The translations under genes and the position numbers were made by a program. A stretch of DNA of 18,943 nt from JAOUEE01 sp051011595 (GTDB taxonomy: Bacteria; Actinomycetota; Acidimicrobiia; Acidimicrobiales; SHLQ01), in NCBI GenBank assembly GCA_051011595.1, contig JBPCTQ010000359.1, forward strand, positions 1-18,943, in the 5' to 3' direction. Below the pieces are notes generated by a model that saw only the letters and a list, made by a program, of their open reading frames with translations, was not told where the DNA came from and ran no database searches. Shown in pieces: positions 16,198 through 18,943 of this stretch. Within the stretch, counting starts at the first letter, position 1. Every line of letters starts with the position of its first letter.

Positions 16198-16203
16198 AGG
16201 CTA
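16198..16203 (-). promoter_or_regulatory. Candidate -10 box (TAGCCT) for the giant GT2 membrane protein
   Basis: The minus-strand hexamer TAGCCT, identical to the one before the CPBP gene, ends nine bases before the GTG start. A leader of only two or three bases would result. Confidence 0.45.
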
Positions 16204-16219
16204 CCGGGCCCGAGGGCAG

Positions 16220-16234
16220 CCGGCAGCGCGCCGG
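16220..16234. promoter_or_regulatory. Palindrome in the divergent promoter region
   Basis: CCGGC (16220-16224) and GCCGG (16230-16234) form a perfect inverted repeat with a five-base centre. It lies between the two divergent candidate -10 boxes, 16 bases from the minus-strand one and 31 bases from the plus-strand one. It could be an operator, but such GC-only repeats arise easily by chance here. Confidence 0.25.
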
Positions 16235-16265
16235 TTCGGGTGTCGCCGGGCGTCGGAGGTCCGGG

Positions 16266-16271
16266 TATCGT
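16266..16271 (+). promoter_or_regulatory. Candidate -10 box (TATCGT) for rmd
   Basis: TATCGT matches TANNNT and ends eight bases before the rmd ATG. No Shine-Dalgarno lies between box and start, so a nearly leaderless transcript for rmd-gmd-cofD is likely. Confidence 0.5.
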
Positions 16272-16279
16272 CGGCCCAC

Positions 16280-17236
16280 ATGTCCACCGGTCGCCCTGGT
16301 CAACAACACCAACCGACCCCTGTGCGGGCGCTGGTCACGGGCGCCCACGGCTTCGTCGGCCGCCACCTCACGGCCCATCTCCGAGACGTGGGCGACCACG
16401 TCATCGGCATCGATCGAGCCGACGGACCCGACATCTGCGACCTCGACGGAGTGCGGTCCTGCCTCGACCACCATCAACCGCAGGTCGTCTTCCACCTGGC
16501 CGGGCAGGCCGACGTGGGGGGTTCGTGGGCGTCACCGGTCGAGACCCTGCGAGCCAACGCCGAGGGAACCCTCAACGTGTTGTTGGCCGCACGCGAAGCC
16601 GGCGTCGACCGGGTCATCGCCACCACCAGTGCCGATGTCTACGGCATCGTCACCCCCGACCAACTGCCGCTGCTCGAGACCGCTCCCCTACGCCCGGTGA
16701 GTCCCTACGCGGCCAGCAAGGCGGCGGCCGACATGATCTGCCTGCAAGCGTGGCTCGGCCACCAACAAGACGTCATCCGGGTACGGGCCTTCAACCACCT
16801 GGGCCCGGGTCAATCCGATCGATTCCTGGCCGGAGCCGTCGCCCGTCGCATCATCGAAGCCGAACGAGACGGCCAATCGTCGATCCCCATCGGCGACCTC
16901 ACCCCTCGGCGGGACTTCACCGATGTGCGCGATGTGGTTCGGGCCTATCGCCTGTTGGCAGCATTCGGCCGAGCCGGCGAGGCCTACAACGTGTGTTCCG
17001 GCGTCGACGTCAGTGGGCAGGAGGTGGTCGACGGCTTGCTGGCGCGGGCCACGACCACCATCGAAGCGGTGCCCGACCCGTCTCTGATGCGCCCGGTAGA
17101 CCTGCCCGTGCTCCGGGGGGATGCCACCAAGATCAACCACGACACCGGCTGGAAGCCGGAGATTTCGTTGACCGATACGCTGGGAGACCTCTTCTCAGAC
17201 ATGCGGCGACGCCTCGACGGCGATACAACTGGATGA
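16280..17236 (+). CDS. rmd: GDP-4-keto-6-deoxy-D-mannose reductase (short-chain dehydrogenase type)
   Basis: The 318-residue extended short-chain dehydrogenase has the nucleotide-binding motif TGAHGFVG (20-27), the HLAGQADVGGSW block (72-83), TTSADVYG (115-122), the catalytic Y143 and K147 in SPYAASK, RAFNHLGPGQ (169-178) and RRDFTDVRDVVRAY (210-223). The last two blocks are characteristic of the RMD subgroup, which reduces the product of GMD to GDP-D-rhamnose. GDP-6-deoxytalose synthase is a close alternative that sequence reading cannot exclude. The ATG at 16280 adds about 14 residues before the Rossmann fold; a GTG at 16322 is the alternative start. A TATCGT box eight bases before the ATG supports the longer form. 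gmd follows after three bases, which ties the two steps together. Confidence 0.87.
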   Translation: MSTGRPGQQHQPTPVRALVTGAHGFVGRHLTAHLRDVGDHVIGIDRADGPDICDLDGVRSCLDHHQPQVVFHLAGQADVGGSWASPVETLRANAEGTLNVLLAAREAGVDRVIATTSADVYGIVTPDQLPLLETAPLRPVSPYAASKAAADMICLQAWLGHQQDVIRVRAFNHLGPGQSDRFLAGAVARRIIEAERDGQSSIPIGDLTPRRDFTDVRDVVRAYRLLAAFGRAGEAYNVCSGVDVSGQEVVDGLLARATTTIEAVPDPSLMRPVDLPVLRGDATKINHDTGWKPEISLTDTLGDLFSDMRRRLDGDTTG

Positions 17237-17239
17237 CCC

Positions 17240-18229
17240 ATGACCAAACGAGCACTCATCACCGGCATCACCGGCCAGGACGGTTCCTACCTCGCCGAGC
17301 TGTTGCTCGACAAGGGTTACGAGGTGATCGGCATGGTGCGACGCAGCAGCACGGTCAACTTCGAACGTATTGCGCACCTCCAGGACCGCATCATCTTCGT
17401 TCCCGGCGACCTCCTCGACCAGGTGTCGATGATCGCCGCCCTGCGTGAGTTCGAACCCGACGAGGTCTACAACCTGGCCGCCCAGTCGTTCGTGCAGACC
17501 TCGTTCGGCCAGCCGGTGCTCACCGGCGAGACCACGGCCCTGGGTGTGACCCGGATCCTCGATGCCATTCGCATCATCAACCCCGAGATCCGGTTCTACC
17601 AGGCGTCGAGCAGCGAGATGTTCGGCAAGGTCCGCGAGGTTCCCCAGACCGAGGCCACACCGTTCCACCCCCGCTCTCCGTACGGAGTGGCCAAGGTGTA
17701 CGGGCACTGGATCACGGTCAACTACCGCGAGAGCTACGACCTGTTCGCCTGCTCGGGCATCTTGTTCAACCACGAGAGCCCGCGCCGCGGCATGGAGTTC
17801 GTCACCCGCAAGATCACCCACACCGTGGCCCAGATCCAGGCCGGGATGGCCACCGAACTGCGACTGGGCAACCTCGACGCCCAGCGTGACTGGGGGTTCG
17901 CCGCCGACTACGTCGACGGGATGTGGCGCATGCTGCAACAAGACGAACCCGACGACTATGTGTTGTGCACCGGCACCACCCACACCGTACGAGAGTTCTG
18001 CGAGCTGGCGTTCGGACGAGTGGGCCTCGACTACGAGGATCACGTGGTCATCGACGAGGCCTTCTTCCGGCCCGCCGAGGTCGACCTGCTGGTCGGCGAC
18101 CACACCAAAGCGACCGCCGAGCTGGGGTGGACCCCCCAGACCTCGTTCGAGGAGCTGGTGCACCTGATGGTGGATGCCGATGTGGCGTTGTTGAGCGGCG
18201 AGCTCGACCCGTTGTCACGGCGCGGCTGA
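17240..18229 (+). CDS. gmd: GDP-mannose 4,6-dehydratase
   Basis: This cytosolic enzyme converts GDP-mannose to GDP-4-keto-6-deoxymannose, the branch point for GDP-D-rhamnose, GDP-L-fucose and related sugars. The 329-residue protein has the family blocks TGITGQDGSYLAELL (8-22), VRRSS (33-37, NADP phosphate contact), NLAAQSFVQTSF (78-89), ASSSEMFG (122-129), YGVAKVYGHW (148-157), ILFNHESPRRG and QRDWGFAADYVDGMW. The catalytic set is S124, E126, Y148 and K152, with Ser in place of the Thr of the E. coli enzyme. The ATG at 17240 lies three bases after rmd. The substrate should come from manA/manB plus a guanylyltransferase not in the window. Confidence 0.97.
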   Translation: MTKRALITGITGQDGSYLAELLLDKGYEVIGMVRRSSTVNFERIAHLQDRIIFVPGDLLDQVSMIAALREFEPDEVYNLAAQSFVQTSFGQPVLTGETTALGVTRILDAIRIINPEIRFYQASSSEMFGKVREVPQTEATPFHPRSPYGVAKVYGHWITVNYRESYDLFACSGILFNHESPRRGMEFVTRKITHTVAQIQAGMATELRLGNLDAQRDWGFAADYVDGMWRMLQQDEPDDYVLCTGTTHTVREFCELAFGRVGLDYEDHVVIDEAFFRPAEVDLLVGDHTKATAELGWTPQTSFEELVHLMVDADVALLSGELDPLSRRG

Positions 18230-18242
18230 GCCCACTCCCACG

Positions 18243-18943
18243 ATGATCGTCACCCTGGCCGGAGGGGTGGGTGCGGCCCGCATGCTCTCGGGCCTGCAAC
18301 GCGCCTTCGACCCGTCGCAGCTGGTGGCGGTGGTCAACACCGCCGACGATGTGGTGCTCCACGGCCTACACGTGAGTCCCGACCTCGACACCGTGGTCTA
18401 CACCCTGGCCGGCGCCGTCAACCCCGACACCGGATGGGGGTTGGTGGGTGAGACCTGGCAGGCCATGAGCGCCCTCGAACGCTACGACGGCATCACCTGG
18501 TTCAGCCTCGGCGATCAGGACCTCGCCACCCACCTGTATCGCACGCAGCGCCTCACCGAAGGGGCCCCGCTGCATGTGGTGAGCGGCGAGATCGCCCGGG
18601 CGTGGGACCTCGAGCTCACCGTGTTGCCCATGACCGACGACCCGGTGCGAACCATGGTGACGGTGCCGGGCGAGGGTGAGATCGGCTTCCAGGAGTACTT
18701 CGTGCAGCGGGCCCACAGCGTGGCCGTGACCGCGGTCCGCTTCGCCGGGGCCGACCAGGCCGTTCCCGCTCCCGGTGTGCTCGACGCCATCGCTGAGGCC
18801 GAAGCGGTGGTGATCGCCCCGTCGAATCCAATTGTGTCGATCGGGCCGCTGCTGGCCGTTCCCGGCATCGAAGCGGCGCTGGCCGCTCGGCGCGACCAGG
18901 TGGTGGCCGTGTCGCCGATCGTCGGGGGAAAGGCCCTGAAGGG
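18243..18943 (+). CDS. cofD: F420 biosynthesis transferase CofD/FbiA, N-terminal part (runs off the right edge)
   Basis: CofD/FbiA joins the lactyl- or enolpyruvyl-guanosine precursor to the deazaflavin Fo, a late step in cofactor F420 synthesis. The first 233 residues are present: MIVTLAGGVGAARMLSGL (1-18), the NTADD block (32-36), HGLHVSPDLDTVVYTLAG (40-57), FSLGDQDLATHLYRT (87-101), APSNPIVSIGPLL (192-204) and VSPIVGGKALK (223-233), all characteristic. The frame stays open to the window end. The ATG at 18243 is 13 bases after gmd without a clear Shine-Dalgarno, so it is probably read from the rmd-gmd transcript. The organism should therefore make F420, as most actinobacteria do. The actinobacterial name fbiA is equally valid. 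Confidence 0.95.
   Translation, partial: MIVTLAGGVGAARMLSGLQRAFDPSQLVAVVNTADDVVLHGLHVSPDLDTVVYTLAGAVNPDTGWGLVGETWQAMSALERYDGITWFSLGDQDLATHLYRTQRLTEGAPLHVVSGEIARAWDLELTVLPMTDDPVRTMVTVPGEGEIGFQEYFVQRAHSVAVTAVRFAGADQAVPAPGVLDAIAEAEAVVIAPSNPIVSIGPLLAVPGIEAALAARRDQVVAVSPIVGGKALK

Noticed and set aside
14029..17448. Open frame of 1139 codons on the plus strand across the giant GT2 gene
   Set aside because: It is opposite a well-supported membrane protein and then runs out of frame through rmd. The translation is rich in Arg, His, Gln and Gly with no domain, typical of antisense frames in GC-rich DNA.

Overview
The window is a GC-rich, very tightly packed chromosomal segment. The gene content (F420-pathway cofD/fbiA, DUF3499, DUF5719, a mycobacterial-type ahcY with an insertion) and the apparently leaderless promoters point to an actinobacterium, probably a deep-branching class such as Acidimicrobiia; that placement is inference. 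No tRNA, rRNA, CRISPR, IS element or phage gene was seen. The longest stretch without a gene is about 100 bases. Both ends cut through a gene (ahcY on the left, cofD on the right).

Layout. Bases 1-9185 hold nine genes on the minus strand, read right to left: DUF3499, CPBP membrane protease, small zinc-ribbon protein, GT-C-like giant membrane protein, GtrA-GT2 fusion, phosphomannomutase (manB), Trm112-like protein, mannose-6-phosphate isomerase (manA) and S-adenosylhomocysteinase (ahcY, partial). Bases 9268-11646 are a plus-strand pair, ftsH and a membrane-anchored thioredoxin-fold protein. Bases 11651-16188 are a minus-strand pair, a giant membrane glycosyltransferase-like protein followed by a DUF5719 secreted or anchored protein. 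Bases 16280-18943 are plus-strand rmd, gmd and cofD/fbiA (partial).

How the genes fit together. manA and manB make mannose-1-phosphate, gmd and rmd turn GDP-mannose into a GDP-6-deoxyhexose (most likely GDP-D-rhamnose), and the GtrA-GT2 fusion plus two giant membrane proteins look like machinery that moves sugars onto a lipid carrier and then onto an extracytoplasmic acceptor. The window therefore reads as a cell-envelope mannose/deoxyhexose locus set inside the conserved actinobacterial ahcY-manA-manB-DUF3499-cofD neighbourhood, with an FtsH/thioredoxin quality-control pair in the middle. The mannose-1-phosphate guanylyltransferase is not in the window.

Most notable observations: six gene starts carry a TANNNT box 6-9 bases upstream and no convincing Shine-Dalgarno, suggesting leaderless transcripts; the GT2 domain of the 1016-residue membrane protein has lost its acidic sugar-nucleotide/metal motif; the DUF5719 protein is built from four recognisable repeats; and the GtrA-GT2 fusion overlaps the GT-C-like gene by four bases. 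I do not see a clear-cut novel defence or mobile system.
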